The notes beneath the pieces are model-generated. The model was not told the origin of the DNA. It worked only from the letters and a program-made list of their open reading frames with translations, and did no database searches. Shown piece after piece: positions 20,101-29,535 of a stretch of DNA of 64,000 nucleotides. Position 1 is the first letter of the stretch, and each line of letters starts with the position of its first letter. This DNA is from Cydia pomonella (lineage: Eukaryota; Arthropoda; Insecta; Lepidoptera; Tortricidae): NCBI RefSeq assembly GCF_033807575.1, contig NC_084711.1, positions 8,680,001 to 8,744,000 on the forward strand. The letters are read 5' to 3'. The position numbers were made by a program, and so were the translations under genes.

Positions 20101-23100
20101 GCGTTGGGGATAGCACAGAACCTTGGGGAACGCCAGCGTTAATGTCCATGCTATCAGAGCAGCTTCCGTCTACTACGGCTCGTATGCCTCTGCCGGACAA
20201 AAAGCTAGCGATCCACTCGCATAGACCCTCCGGCAGTCCATATGATGGTAACTTCGACAAGAGACCCCGATGCCAGACCCGATCGAACGCCTTCGCTATA
20301 TCCAGGCTAACTGCCAATGCCTCACCTTGACTCTCAATGGCCGAGGCCCAGCGGTGTGTGAGATACACTAGAAGATCACCAGTCGAGCGACCATGGCGAA
20401 AGCCATATTGGCGGTCGCTGATCAGATCGTGTTCCTCTAGGTATCTCAGGAGCTTCGCGTTTATTATACGCTCCATGACCTTAGAGAGAAGGGAGGTGAT
20501 AGCGATAGGGCTGTAATTCGATGGGTCCGATCTATCGCCCTTTTTTGGCACGGGATGCACAAGGGCCGTCTTCCACGAAGATGGAACATGCCGTTTGTTG
20601 CTGGAGAGCGTGAAAAGACGCGCTAACACGGGACACAACTCAGGAGCACACCGCTTTAGCATAACTGCAGGTATACCGTCTGGACCGCTCGACTTATGGA
20701 CGTTCAGGGATAGCAACTCCCGCCGAATATCCCTCTGCGTGATAGACATTTCTGGCATAAAGCCGCTTTGGCACCGAATGCGTTAGTGTCGGTATATATC
20801 CCGAAATTCTAAAATTAATAAAGGTTATGCCAATTTATAAGGGAAAGGGTGAACTGCATTTACCCAAGTCTTACAGACCCATCTCACTTGTACCTGTTAT
20901 CTCAAAGGTTTTTGAAAGACTACTCAGTAATAGACTTATGGAACATTTTACTCACAATAAATTACTAAACAGTAAGCAGTATGCCTATCAGCCGGGCCGG
21001 TCGACTACTGATGCCGCTCGTGATGTCGTGGGGCGAGTGCGGGCACACCTTGAGGGCTCGCGGCATGTCGCTGCTATTTTCTGTGACTTGTCGCGCGCCT
21101 TCGAGATGATAGATCACTCGCTCCTCCTCAGTAAGCTCTCTTACTACGGGGTCACCGGTACCTTCCTCGATATAATAACATCATTTTTAGATGAGCGTAA
21201 ACAATGTACGTACGTACTTAACTCGAAGTCTGAAATGGAGTCAATAGGTAGCTGCGCCGTGCCTCAGGGGTCTGTGTGTGGAAATAGCCTATTCTTGGTC
21301 CTAGTAAATGATATCACGACAGCTTGCCAAGGTCAGGAGTATGTTATGTTCGCCGACGACACCTGTGTTATTGTCCATGCAGATGATTATGATGGCTTAA
21401 AATCAAAGATCTGTCACGTCATTAATCAACTTGTGAAATGGTTTTCGGCCAACGGCATGCTTTTAAATCTAGAAAAAACTAATATTGTCCATTTCCAGTC
21501 AAAAAAGTCAAATAAGCCCAATCTGGATATTATATTAAATAACACCCCAATTCCACAAGTCGAAACGGCTAAGTACCTAGGCTTCCATATTGACGCCGGC
21601 CTAAAGTGGGCCCCACACATACAGGCAACTTGTGACAAATTAGCCGCAGCGTGTTTCGCACTGTCCAGGATAGCACCCAGTTTATCTATAGAGAACATAA
21701 AAACTGCTTACTATGGTTATTTCCACTCGATTCTTACGCAGGGTGTAGATCTCTGGTGCACAGCGGCAGATCGCGACAGAGTGTTTAAAATGCAGAAACG
21801 AGCCCTGCGTATAATCGATGGAAAACCTTTTGACCATCCTGCTCAGTCGTTGTTTAAAAAACATAAAATCTTAACGTTACCGTCTATATACATATTGACT
21901 GTGTGCATGCATGTAAGGTCAAATATACATAATTATAAATCTAGCGCAAAACTTTGCAACACCGCGGCGCGAAGGCGACCACGGTTGCAAATCCCAAAGC
22001 AACGACTCGCTAAGTCTCGACGATCGCTTGATGTCATGGGACCAATTGCCTACAATTCCGTACCTAATGCCATCAAAGACTCTGCCAGCGATGCGATATT
22101 CAAAAAGAAGCTTAAATCCCTTCTAATAGATCAGGCATACTATCGTATTGCCGACTTTATGAGTGCGCCGGTGCGAAATTGACCCAGCAGCGTTTGGAAA
22201 ACAGGTTTTTAGTACCTAACCTACCTACAAATGTTACTGTTTCCTTGTTTTGTTACTTATATATAATGATAAGGACATAAATAGTACTCAATACAATAGT
22301 TTTTAGATTTATGACGTGTAAAATGTACTATGTTTATATTTACCAATAAAGTCTGTATTCTGTATAGAGTATGCGCACCGCGGGATGGTGGGCGGCACGG
22401 CGCTACCGTCGTCGTTCATAGTCGAGTTCGAGGCAAAAAGAGTACCAAGAAGATCGGCTTTCTCTTTTGCACTGTGGGCCAGATCACCATCAGTTTTACG
22501 CAGCGGTGGTAAAGACGACTGACAGAAATTCCGCTCGGCAGCTTTGGCAAGAGACCAGAACGCGCGACTCCCAGTAGGGTAGCCCGCTAGTTTCTCACCA
22601 ATTCTGCCGACGAATTCGTATTTAGCCCTGGCAATGGCTTTTGTAATGGCAATGAATTGACGACAGTAAAGGCAAAGCGCGGGATACATTTTATAAAATT
22701 ACTTAAGGTCCGCGCATACCATTTGGTGACCCCTGGTCTATCTAATTACAATGGGATTTTCTCTTGAATATGGTTTCTCCTTTGGTAGCTATTTACGAAA
22801 ACTCTTCTGCCTATTTTGCATGAAATAAAGGGATGATATGTGAAACAGTCAAACTTTATCCTGAAGGTTGTCCCCAACAAATTCCCATAGGTCATATTTT
22901 TTACAAGCTTTTATTTTACTTGCAATGTACCTACATATGTAGGGGTTAAATCTTGCAAGACAAATTTGACCCAGTTCCCGGTTTCCGAAGAAGCTGAAAA
23001 TATGCATACATATGTAAGTCGGGTGACAATGCAATATTATGGTACCATCAAGCTGATCTGATGATGGAGACAGGAGGTGACCATAATGTAGAAGGAGGTG

Positions 23101-23582
23101 TAATAAAACAACGCAACCTAATTGTGTTTGGGGTTTTTAGAATTGGCTCGGTGTGTATAGTTGCTTGTGGAAAGAAAAGTACAGTCAGCAATAAAAGCTT
23201 GTATACAAAAATGAAATTTTGCTAAAAACTTATTAGTGTATAATTTCTGTGTATAAGTATTCTATATTTTAACTTATTTCATTTCCTATGATATTGTGAA
23301 TTGACTATAAAGCATATAAGACTATAATTAACAGACTCAAAAAACTGATTTCAGACCCTTGAAGATGCCTCAAGCCTCCTATCTGCTACCTGCGACACCT
23401 TCATTAGAACTCTGGAAGATATAATGAAGCTAACTAGTGGTCCCACTACACCTATGACAGCACCTTATGAAATGCCTGTACCCAATCTTGCTATGCCTAA
23501 AAATGGCTCAAGCAAATCGCAAGTAAACATTAAAACACCTAGACAAAGTTTAACTAGATCTGTATCACAAGAAAATAGATGA
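17153..23582 (+). CDS. PLEKHA3: PH-domain protein of the FAPP1/PLEKHA3 type, 5 exons
   Basis: Exons are 17153-17192, 17292-17409, 17916-18065, 18569-18693 and 23355-23582, all GT-AG, about 219 residues in all. The start MEGILWKWTNYWNGWQTRWF is nearly that of human FAPP1/FAPP2 and keeps Lys7 and Arg18, which bind phosphatidylinositol 4-phosphate. WLVALGSAKAC closes the PH domain. KSELRLYCDLLMQQV and EDASSLLSATCDTF follow, as in PLEKHA3. There is no glycolipid-transfer domain, so it is the short FAPP1 form. Known role: PI4P/ARF1-dependent binding at the trans-Golgi and carrier formation. Exon 2 has one base too many (A run 17400-17403), so the frame as written breaks there. Intron 4 is 4.7 kb and mostly a transposon nest. 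It converges with POLD1. Confidence 0.9.
17292..17409 (+). other. PLEKHA3: PH gene exon 2 with an apparent +1 frameshift
   Basis: The exon must enter with 2 bases and leave in phase 1 to read VNQIDSTRMDL in exon 3, which needs 117 nt. It is 118 nt. Reading stays in the family frame through GSVKVSVCQ and then meets CCAAAATAAATG. With three A instead of four (17400-17403) the join gives VCQINV at the family spacing. No other donor or acceptor rescues it. Confidence 0.7.
19160..20758 (-). CDS. LINE-A reverse transcriptase, main open segment (532 codons)
   Basis: RT blocks are present in order: KSSGPDGIPAVML, the PVPKKGDRSDPSNY and SPIAITSLLSKVMER block, QYGFRHGRSTGD, LDIAKAFDRVWH (catalytic Asp), GVPQGSVLSPTLF and the YADD box (CYADDSTGD). 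These are followed by the C-terminal region ending RQRACNTSGVAGVHRLR. The order and spacing fit the CR1/Jockey group of LINEs. The segment is long and open, so the insertion is fairly young, although the element cannot be autonomous because its 5' part is gone. Confidence 0.85.
   Translation of the reverse strand: MPEMSITQRDIRRELLSLNVHKSSGPDGIPAVMLKRCAPELCPVLARLFTLSSNKRHVPSSWKTALVHPVPKKGDRSDPSNYSPIAITSLLSKVMERIINAKLLRYLEEHDLISDRQYGFRHGRSTGDLLVYLTHRWASAIESQGEALAVSLDIAKAFDRVWHRGLLSKLPSYGLPEGLCEWIASFLSGRGIRAVVDGSCSDSMDINAGVPQGSVLSPTLFLLHINDMLSIGDIHCYADDSTGDAFYTGRANIPRSEVLESRENLVSDIENTLSRVSVWGRDYLVRFNPTKTQVCAFTAKKTPFTVVPRFQGTALTMSGSIGILGVDISSDVQFRSHLAGKAALASKKLGVLNKAKRYFTPGQRLLLYKSQVRPHMEYCCHLWAGAPGCQLGPFDSVQRRAVRIVDDPKLTSGIEPLSLRRDFASLCVFYRLYNGLCSEELFDMMPTATFYHRTARRRQGVHPHTLEPKWSRTVRFKRNFLPRTLRLWNELPAEVFPRVYSMRFFKKGVYRFLKGRQRACNTSGVAGVHRLR
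20777..22374 (+). mobile_element. LINE-B, 5'-truncated non-LTR retrotransposon nested in LINE-A
   Basis: It is in opposite orientation to LINE-A and is flanked by GCACCG at 20771-20776 and 22375-22380. Its coding part starts already inside the RT domain (frame open from about 20790). After the stop at 22182 comes a 3' UTR of about 190 bp with CCAATAAAG near 22343. No long poly-A is seen. Confidence 0.75.
20827..22182 (+). CDS. LINE-B reverse transcriptase (451 codons, 5'-truncated)
   Basis: RT blocks in order are MPIYKGKGELHLPKSYRPIS, QYAYQPGRSTTDA, CDLSRAFEMIDH (catalytic Asp), AVPQGSVCGNSLF, the FADD box (MFADDTCVIV) and KYLGFHIDAGLKW. A C-terminal tail ends SAPVRN. The frame is open upstream of the ATG for about 12 codons (GIYPEILKLIKV), so the ATG is only an internal methionine. 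It belongs to the CR1/Jockey group but is clearly a different family from LINE-A. Confidence 0.85.
   Translation: MPIYKGKGELHLPKSYRPISLVPVISKVFERLLSNRLMEHFTHNKLLNSKQYAYQPGRSTTDAARDVVGRVRAHLEGSRHVAAIFCDLSRAFEMIDHSLLLSKLSYYGVTGTFLDIITSFLDERKQCTYVLNSKSEMESIGSCAVPQGSVCGNSLFLVLVNDITTACQGQEYVMFADDTCVIVHADDYDGLKSKICHVINQLVKWFSANGMLLNLEKTNIVHFQSKKSNKPNLDIILNNTPIPQVETAKYLGFHIDAGLKWAPHIQATCDKLAAACFALSRIAPSLSIENIKTAYYGYFHSILTQGVDLWCTAADRDRVFKMQKRALRIIDGKPFDHPAQSLFKKHKILTLPSIYILTVCMHVRSNIHNYKSSAKLCNTAARRRPRLQIPKQRLAKSRRSLDVMGPIAYNSVPNAIKDSASDAIFKKKLKSLLIDQAYYRIADFMSAPVRN
22309..22689 (-). pseudogene. LINE-A N-terminal fragment, separated by LINE-B
   Basis: The frame AIARAKYEFVGRIGEKL, YPTGSRAFWSLAKAAERNF, DGDLAHSAKEKADLLGTLF and PPTIPRC is the linker between endonuclease and RT of this LINE. 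It stops being LINE-A at 22381. The codons after that point (AYSIQNTDF) belong to the 3' UTR of LINE-B read backwards. Confidence 0.8.
22870..23215. repeat. Interspersed repeat (family K), copy 1
   Basis: Shared words with 37915-38250 in the opposite orientation include ACAAGCTTTTATTTTACTTG, CCGGTTTCCGAAGAAGCTGA, CATATGTAAGTCGGGTGACA, ACAACGCAACCTAATTGTGT and AATAAAAGCTTGTA. No coding frame is visible and the type is not recognised. Confidence 0.6.
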
Positions 23583-25172
23583 ATTGGATTTTATATATTA
23601 ACATACTTAACCTAAAAAAGATTTCTAAGAACTTTTTGACTTATATGATTATTTCTATTTGGGGGTCAAAATTATTTTCGTTGTCTTGTTTTTTGTCCCC
23701 AAAAATGTGACGGAGTGGAGATTTTTGTATGGGATGAAATTTAGTTTTTTAATTTTTCTCATGTAAAATATTATCTATGGCTAGAAAGACATGCAATAGC
23801 ACTTAACTTTTTTTTATTTAAATGAAAGACAAAAAATATAAGTGTGACAGAGGGGTCACAAACGAGACAACGAACATAAATTTGACCTGTACCAAAATAA
23901 CATAGTAGCATTACATATTGAGCACATATGTAAAAAAAAGTATTTTTATAAAATGTGATGAATTGCTTTAAAATATAGGTGTTAATTTCCAAGCATTCCT
24001 ATGTAAAAAACCATGTACCAATTGAAATATATAATTTGAAAATAGTATTTTGGTAGTTTGTGGAGACATCGTGGAAAAAAATGTATTGTAGGTACTTAGA
24101 TTAGATTTACTTTGGTGAATCTTTGTTAAGTATTATTTTTACGTGGCAAGATATGGCGCAACTTCACTGCGTCGTTGCCGCATCAAACTATGTCGGTTCG
24201 GTTGCTTGCAACCTCATACCTTGATTCGACAATCGCTTTTCCCTTATATTTAAAAATGTATTATTCATTGTATCCCAAAAATAGTGAGCTTCGTTTTTAA
24301 CATATTCACCGCGGAGCTACGGTCGTAGCGCTACGTCGACATGAATTTTCCGGTATGTCCCGAAAATGCTTCGTAGTCGTAGGGACAAAACGACAACGTG
24401 TCGTGATTTAGCGCTGGGCTATGTATGGGCTGAAAAAAAAAGATTTGATACTTATAGACAAGAGTCTTTCAACCTAGGTTTTTTTTTTAAATAGCATGGT
24501 TGGCAATCCTGTGCAAGTTTTCAGCAGACTCCCGTAGACGGAACGGGAACTCGCAATGTCTAAATGAGCCATAACACATCTGTTAAAATATGTTTCATAG
24601 TTTTATTATTATTATATGTATATGTGGTTTCCTATTAAAGCAATCTCTACTATGTAGAAGCAGGGCACTGAAAGTTTTTAACGTATATTGCTGAAGTGCA
24701 AACATTGTTCATTTGTTTTAGATAAGCTGTTATGTTTCTGATGTGATGTTTGAAAAGTTAGTCAAGAAATATGCGATCTCTCGTAGTTTGATCTATGGCA
24801 CATGTGCATAACTATACTTCTGTGATAACTGTAAGTATAACTTGTTTAAGTTTGTATCACAAGCTATCATAATAATGATATCATAGTGCATACGTACCTT
24901 AGTGCTATCATTAGTTATTTGAATAACTTCATACATTTTATGCATATTGTTGTTAGGCTCTAACGGAGCATTATTTTATGATTATTTTATTTAAACAGAC
25001 TTGCTTCTCCATGATTTTTTTATGACAATGTGGTGTGAATGATATGTTGTTTTAGTAACATTGCTCTTGTGTACCTATGTTACTTATTAGAAATATAATT
25101 ATATTATCGAACTAAATTCTAAGTTAAATAAGAAACTAATATAATAAAACGAAAAACTACAACAAAAATGGT
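23583..25172. other. Convergent 3' interval between the PH gene and POLD1
   Basis: AT-rich with no recognisable gene. It should contain the 3' UTR of the PH gene. AATAAA occurs on the plus strand at 25143-25148. The part 24290-24450 (CACCGCGGAGCTACGGTCGT, AGCGCTACGTCGACATGAAT) has a different, GC-richer texture and is probably a repeat fragment. Confidence 0.5.
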
Positions 25173-25178
25173 TTTATT
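25173..25178 (-). terminator. Poly(A) signal of POLD1
   Basis: AATAAA on the minus strand lies about 65 nt after the POLD1 stop codon, a normal distance for a short insect 3' UTR. Confidence 0.6.
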
Positions 25179-25242
25179 CGTAATCTTACACATTCAGCAC
25201 TTAGTATAGGAAATAATTATGAACAAAAGACATCTTCTGAAA

Positions 25243-28200
25243 TCACCAACTAGGCACTCCAAATCTTGAAACATTTTTTTCTTGAGCATCTAGCTCCATT
25301 CCCACTTTCTTCCTCATGTAGAAAATAGTGCAGTCTCTGTTTGTACATAATACCTCTTCATGAAGACTGCCCTGACATCTTTGGCACTCTGTCCAAAGAC
25401 TTGAAAACTTATCTTGTAGTTGTCTGAGTTTGAATATCTCAGTAATATAAAGTTGCCCTTCCTTGGGCGTACAATGAGTGCACAGGGCAGATTTCGAATC
25501 ATTAGGCATAACAGTTTTACATCCTATGCATTTCTCTCTCTTCTTGGTAAAGGCAGCCAAAGCACCAACTTTAGAAGTGACCATAGCTTTAGTTCTAGTA
25601 TGTTCACCTTTGAGAAGCAAAGATTCAGCCTTTTCTCCAAGAATGGGCTCAAAAATTCGGAGCAATGGCTTTGACAGTTGATTTTCCAAGTAGTAATTGA
25701 AATCTATTGGTACACTGTTCTCCAGAACATATATGGGATCTTCAGCTTTCATATAGGCCGGAGTGTTTTTGGCAGCACAACAAAGCACATAAGGAACTCT
25801 GTCCCCAAGTTTCGGCGCGGTTCCGGGATCACGTTTTTTCATTTTATTTGCTAATTCAACATGAGCTTGCTTAGCTGCATAATCATTTTTTGTGAGTTCT
25901 TTTGTAATTACAAGTTGTGAAATATCAATGCGGTTACAAAGCAAATCCGCTATAATTTGTTTGGCATAGTTTACTGCTCCATCAGGATCTCTATCAATTA
26001 GTAATTTCTGAAGGCATGTGCTCATCATGTTTGAGACAAGTGGGCAATTGTCTCTTCTCACAGTTTCAATACCTTTGCAGTCCATTTTATCATATTTATC
26101 TGTTCTTGTAAAATAAAGACCAGCATACCTTTTCTTGTTTATAAGCAGGTATGGATAGTAAACTTTTTCAAATTCAAGTTTGATTGGCTTAACAAATTGT
26201 GCTGTGACAAACTCTGCAGCTTCACTGCCCAATTGCATGCTTTCTTCTAGAGTTTTCACACCAAACTTGACCATGACTGAATCAGTGTCTCCATAGATGA
26301 CTATGGCATCTTCCTTGTAGCCATTTGCTTTAGTATATTTCTTTTCAACTTCTGTTTTAGTGAACTCTATCATTGTCCGTCCATAAGCAGTTACACTGCC
26401 TGATATCTCTAAGCATGGCAACTTACCAACCTGTGCCCCTGTGAAACCATACACAGAGTTGGCACTTATCTTTAATGCCAACTGTCTTCCATCCAGCACA
26501 GATCGTTTGAAAGGATCTTTTTCATTTTTCAAATCTGCTTTTGCTTTTTTCCTAGCAGCTAGCAAGGATTCCAAAATTTCTGGCAATAGACCCTTCCTGA
26601 CATTTGCCTTGACAAACATATTCTTAGATGGCGTTGTTGTAATATTATCAGCACTTAAGTTCAAGTCCTTTAGTGCATTTGGGGGCACCAAGGTGGTGTA
26701 ACACAAGTTGTGAGCCATCATTATACTGGGGTATAGAGAAGCAAAATCCAGAGTTGAAATAGGATCAGCATAATACCCTTTTTTTGGTTCAATGACAGTT
26801 GCTCCTTCAAATTGATCATCTGATCCTTGTCCATGATAAGCAGGCATCAGATATCCAGCATCTTTAGCCTTTCTTAGAAGCTGACTCACCACTTTAATCT
26901 GTTGCCCCCTTGTGAGTAAGCATAATAAGGGGACACCTGTGACTCTAGCCATTTCCATGTGATTTATTATGCACATTAATTTGTTAAGAAGTTTTAAAGG
27001 CAAATAAGCATCTTTAAGACAATACATTGCCAGCCTCCTCCTGGTTTGTTCATTCTCATTCTGTAAATCACTAATGATACTGTGATGAACATCTTCCTTC
27101 TGTTCCTGCAGAAAGTGATAACTAACAGCATTAAGAGTGTATGATCGCAATTTATAGTCCCTCACAAGTACAAGCAGCAAATCAAATGGGACCCTGCCCT
27201 CAAAATTAATGCTTTTGTTTTCTCTGCGCCCCATTTGCTTTGATTGAAGGATTGAATCTTTAATTACAGATCTAACATTTTTGATTCTGCCCAAAAAGTC
27301 AAAGTTTTCTACTTTCAGATGCTTTGCACGGTTTATGAGATAAGGCCAATCAAAATTGCTGATATTGTACCCTGTTATTATATCAGGATCTAATTCTCTG
27401 AAAAAGTCAGACCATTTAGCCAACATTTCAGCCTCTGATTGATAACTGAGTACTTGGGATCCAACAATGGGGGCACAGGTATTGAGTGTGAACACATTCC
27501 TGAGGTATGGTTCTAATTCTCCTTGCCGAATAACCATAGAAGCAATCTGAATCACAGGATCATGATTAGGCTCCGGAAAAACTCCTTTTCTTCCAGCACA
27601 TTCAATATCAAAACTCAGTATTCTAAAAGGAGCTACTTTAGACCATTCTCCTTCAGGCTGGTGAGCAATAAAGGCATTCCATGCAATATCTACTTCAACT
27701 TGACATCTGGATTCAGGTTTTAATTTTGTGTTATGTGTTCTGATTGTCCACTTATCAGCAGGAAGTTCAATCCAACTGCAGCCCACTACAGAAGTGTCCA
27801 CCATGAAGCGAATATCAAAATCAATATTGGTTTCATAAAAACCAGGGTCCATCAAGCCAAAGGTAGGGGGTGTTCGGTCTATTAACCTTTTAGCAGCAGC
27901 GATGAGTTTAGGCAGGGCAACAGAAACTCTTGCAAAAGTTATATCAATGTCTCCTTTGTAGTGCATGATAGACCGTGCCTTAATCAAGCGTATTTCCAAA
28001 ACTGCTTCCTTAATATTATCTTTATTTGAGCGTAAATCTTCTAGGAGAGCTTTATTTAAATTTACCTTCATATCATGACATGATGATTCAGTAAAATTCA
28101 AAGGCACTGTTACATAAAAGTATGGCGTAAATCCATGTAGATGACAACATACTGAGTTACCTTCCATGGTTATGCCATACATTCGCATGATGGGTACTGG

Positions 28201-28506
28201 GCCCAATTGAGACCCAGGCATGCCTGCAATAGGTTGTCCTATGTAGTGGTCTATATCTAGCTGTTGAAAGACTAACTTATCATGTTTGGGATTCATGGCA
28301 GGCGGAGGTGGTCGAGACCACTTAATATTCGTAGATTGATTTTCTGGTCCGTCACCAATGACTTCTGGCGAGTCAAAGTCATGGCTGTCCATACCTGCCA
28401 GTTGGTCCTCGAAGCTACAAGGAGGCTCATTTTCGTCGTCATCGTCATTAGATTTAAACCTCTTTATCGGCGGCTTACTATTACTGAACGCTTTCCTTTT
28501 GTCCAT
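25243..28506 (-). CDS. POLD1: DNA polymerase delta catalytic subunit (1087 residues, single exon)
   Basis: This is a B-family polymerase with a proofreading exonuclease. Visible landmarks (residues from the chosen Met): an N-terminal basic stretch KPPIKRFKSND; Exo I FDIECAG (Asp300, Glu302); Exo II YNISNFDWPYL; Exo III YCLKDAY; polymerase motif A DFASLYPSIM (Asp587); motif B KISANSVYGFTG; motif C YGDTDS (Asp740, Asp742); CysA from Cys993; and CysB, the 4Fe-4S site CxxC...C....C, from Cys1041 to Cys1059. It is the lagging-strand replicase and works with PCNA. The human protein is 1107 residues. I chose the Met at 28506 (context AAAACAATGG, MDKRKAF). The 32 in-frame codons before it look like 5' UTR. 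No intron interrupts it, unlike its neighbours. No damage is visible. Confidence 0.96.
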   Translation of the reverse strand: MDKRKAFSNSKPPIKRFKSNDDDDENEPPCSFEDQLAGMDSHDFDSPEVIGDGPENQSTNIKWSRPPPPAMNPKHDKLVFQQLDIDHYIGQPIAGMPGSQLGPVPIMRMYGITMEGNSVCCHLHGFTPYFYVTVPLNFTESSCHDMKVNLNKALLEDLRSNKDNIKEAVLEIRLIKARSIMHYKGDIDITFARVSVALPKLIAAAKRLIDRTPPTFGLMDPGFYETNIDFDIRFMVDTSVVGCSWIELPADKWTIRTHNTKLKPESRCQVEVDIAWNAFIAHQPEGEWSKVAPFRILSFDIECAGRKGVFPEPNHDPVIQIASMVIRQGELEPYLRNVFTLNTCAPIVGSQVLSYQSEAEMLAKWSDFFRELDPDIITGYNISNFDWPYLINRAKHLKVENFDFLGRIKNVRSVIKDSILQSKQMGRRENKSINFEGRVPFDLLLVLVRDYKLRSYTLNAVSYHFLQEQKEDVHHSIISDLQNENEQTRRRLAMYCLKDAYLPLKLLNKLMCIINHMEMARVTGVPLLCLLTRGQQIKVVSQLLRKAKDAGYLMPAYHGQGSDDQFEGATVIEPKKGYYADPISTLDFASLYPSIMMAHNLCYTTLVPPNALKDLNLSADNITTTPSKNMFVKANVRKGLLPEILESLLAARKKAKADLKNEKDPFKRSVLDGRQLALKISANSVYGFTGAQVGKLPCLEISGSVTAYGRTMIEFTKTEVEKKYTKANGYKEDAIVIYGDTDSVMVKFGVKTLEESMQLGSEAAEFVTAQFVKPIKLEFEKVYYPYLLINKKRYAGLYFTRTDKYDKMDCKGIETVRRDNCPLVSNMMSTCLQKLLIDRDPDGAVNYAKQIIADLLCNRIDISQLVITKELTKNDYAAKQAHVELANKMKKRDPGTAPKLGDRVPYVLCCAAKNTPAYMKAEDPIYVLENSVPIDFNYYLENQLSKPLLRIFEPILGEKAESLLLKGEHTRTKAMVTSKVGALAAFTKKREKCIGCKTVMPNDSKSALCTHCTPKEGQLYITEIFKLRQLQDKFSSLWTECQRCQGSLHEEVLCTNRDCTIFYMRKKVGMELDAQEKNVSRFGVPSW

Positions 28507-28733
28507 TGTTTTAAGTTGATTTGATATCAATGCCGCACTTATATAGGTGATGTGATTATCCTGCAACGTAATGTAAATTTTAAAATAAATAACTAATTGC
28601 AATTGTCATTCATAATTAAGGTTCACATTACGTATAAATACCTGCTATAAAAATAAACTCGAGAGCACCTTTGCTAATTTAGCCAATTTGATTGAAAAAC
28701 TGTTCAGTTTCGCTCTTTTGCCCGGTAAATAAA

Positions 28734-28743
28734 GCGGGAAAAA
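28734..28743 (-). promoter_or_regulatory. Candidate E2F site upstream of POLD1
   Basis: TTTTTCCCGC on the minus strand, about 230 bp before the POLD1 ATG, fits the E2F consensus TTTSSCGC/TTTCCCGC. Replication genes are classic E2F targets in insects and vertebrates, so position and gene class agree. No binding evidence exists. Confidence 0.5.
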
Positions 28744-28759
28744 ATTATTATTGTCTTGT

Positions 28760-29500
28760 AGTATATGTCAAGTGTCAATGTCATTTTTGACATATTGTGA
28801 GAGTTACCAGTAACTGTAAAATTAAACCATGCAATTATGGATCCTTCTATCACTAGAATTCTTCTTACGCACATACAAAAAAATAATATAAAACTTTAAC
28901 TTATGTCTTTTTTTCTTATGTCTATTGTCCATTTCTTATTTCTCCTTATATTGACATGCTTCCTAACTGTAACCACTGTCGCCTTTCCCTCTCTTTTTCT
29001 AATAAGCTGTACATATGTCTTGTGTTTTCTGTGATGTCCATATCAATATATGTTTTTCGTTTTAGGTACCCCGCACAATTCCTTTTGCCAAATCAAATCA
29101 ATAGTTATATGTACAACAAGAGAGCAAAGTTTGATATTTCTTCGAGTGCTTATTTTCAGTCCCGCACCACCGCGCCAGGGAAATATTATATAAATTCGAT
29201 TTTGCTCACTGTTTTTAAGTAGCAAAGGACCCTTGTTCGTGCTGCTGATCTAAAAATAAATTATGCACTGAACATTCTTATCGTACCAGGTACATCTTGA
29301 AACGTTTTCATTGGCAAAATCTCCCTAAAACTCACAAAAGGAAAAAACTATATAAAAAACCTTTCAATTAAATAAACGGATAGACCAAATCTATAGTCTG
29401 GTAAATACAACTTATCAGTAAGTAAGTAAGAACAAAGAAAACTACTCATCCCTTTCTTTTGGGTGCTGGTATTAGCGCTAGGCAAAGACAGTAGGTATGA
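28760..29500. other. AT-rich stretch upstream of POLD1, no gene seen
   Basis: Nothing recognisable apart from ordinary AT-rich sequence. Short open frames here lack any family motif. Confidence 0.4.
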
Positions 29501-29535
29501 TTGACAGTATTGAACTAAAACTCGCCGTAAAAAAA

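Larger units (their letters stand above)
19091..22690 (-). mobile_element. LINE-A, 5'-truncated non-LTR retrotransposon, interrupted by LINE-B
   Basis: On the minus strand the coding part begins around ARAKYEFVGRIGEKLAGYP (22690-22381). It is cut at 22375-22380 and resumes at 20776 (QSGFMPEMSITQRDIRREL). It runs through the RT domain to a stop at 19160. A 3' UTR and a 20-A tail follow (T run 19091-19110). The reading frame is continuous across the gap once LINE-B and one copy of GCACCG are set aside. The 5' end (5' UTR, ORF1, endonuclease) is missing, as usual for target-primed insertion. Confidence 0.85.
18964..22735. mobile_element. hAT-like MITE (hAT-1) with perfect 8-bp target duplication, split by LINEs
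   Basis: The left end is CAGGGATCACCAATTAG and the right end, read in complement, is CAGGGGTCACCAAATGG. The flanks are GTCTATCT at 18956-18963 and GTCTATCT again at 22736-22743. Ends of the type CAGGGGTCACCAA plus an 8-bp duplication are those of hAT elements. Its own sequence is only about 127 bp on the left and roughly 45 bp on the right. The rest is LINE-A with LINE-B inside it. No transposase is present. Confidence 0.8.
18694..23354 (+). other. Intron 4 of the PH-domain gene
   Basis: It holds a 20-base poly-T/poly-A type tract near 18730, the hAT-1/LINE-A/LINE-B nest (18956-22743) and a family K repeat (about 22870-23215). The flanks of the nest are ordinary AT-rich intron. Confidence 0.8.

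Noticed and set aside
28507..28602. 32 extra N-terminal codons in frame with POLD1
   Set aside because: The segment (MQLVIYFKIYITLQ..) is hydrophobic and AT-rich and has no counterpart in the family. The Met at 28506 has a good AACAATGG context and starts the expected MDxKRK-type N-terminus.
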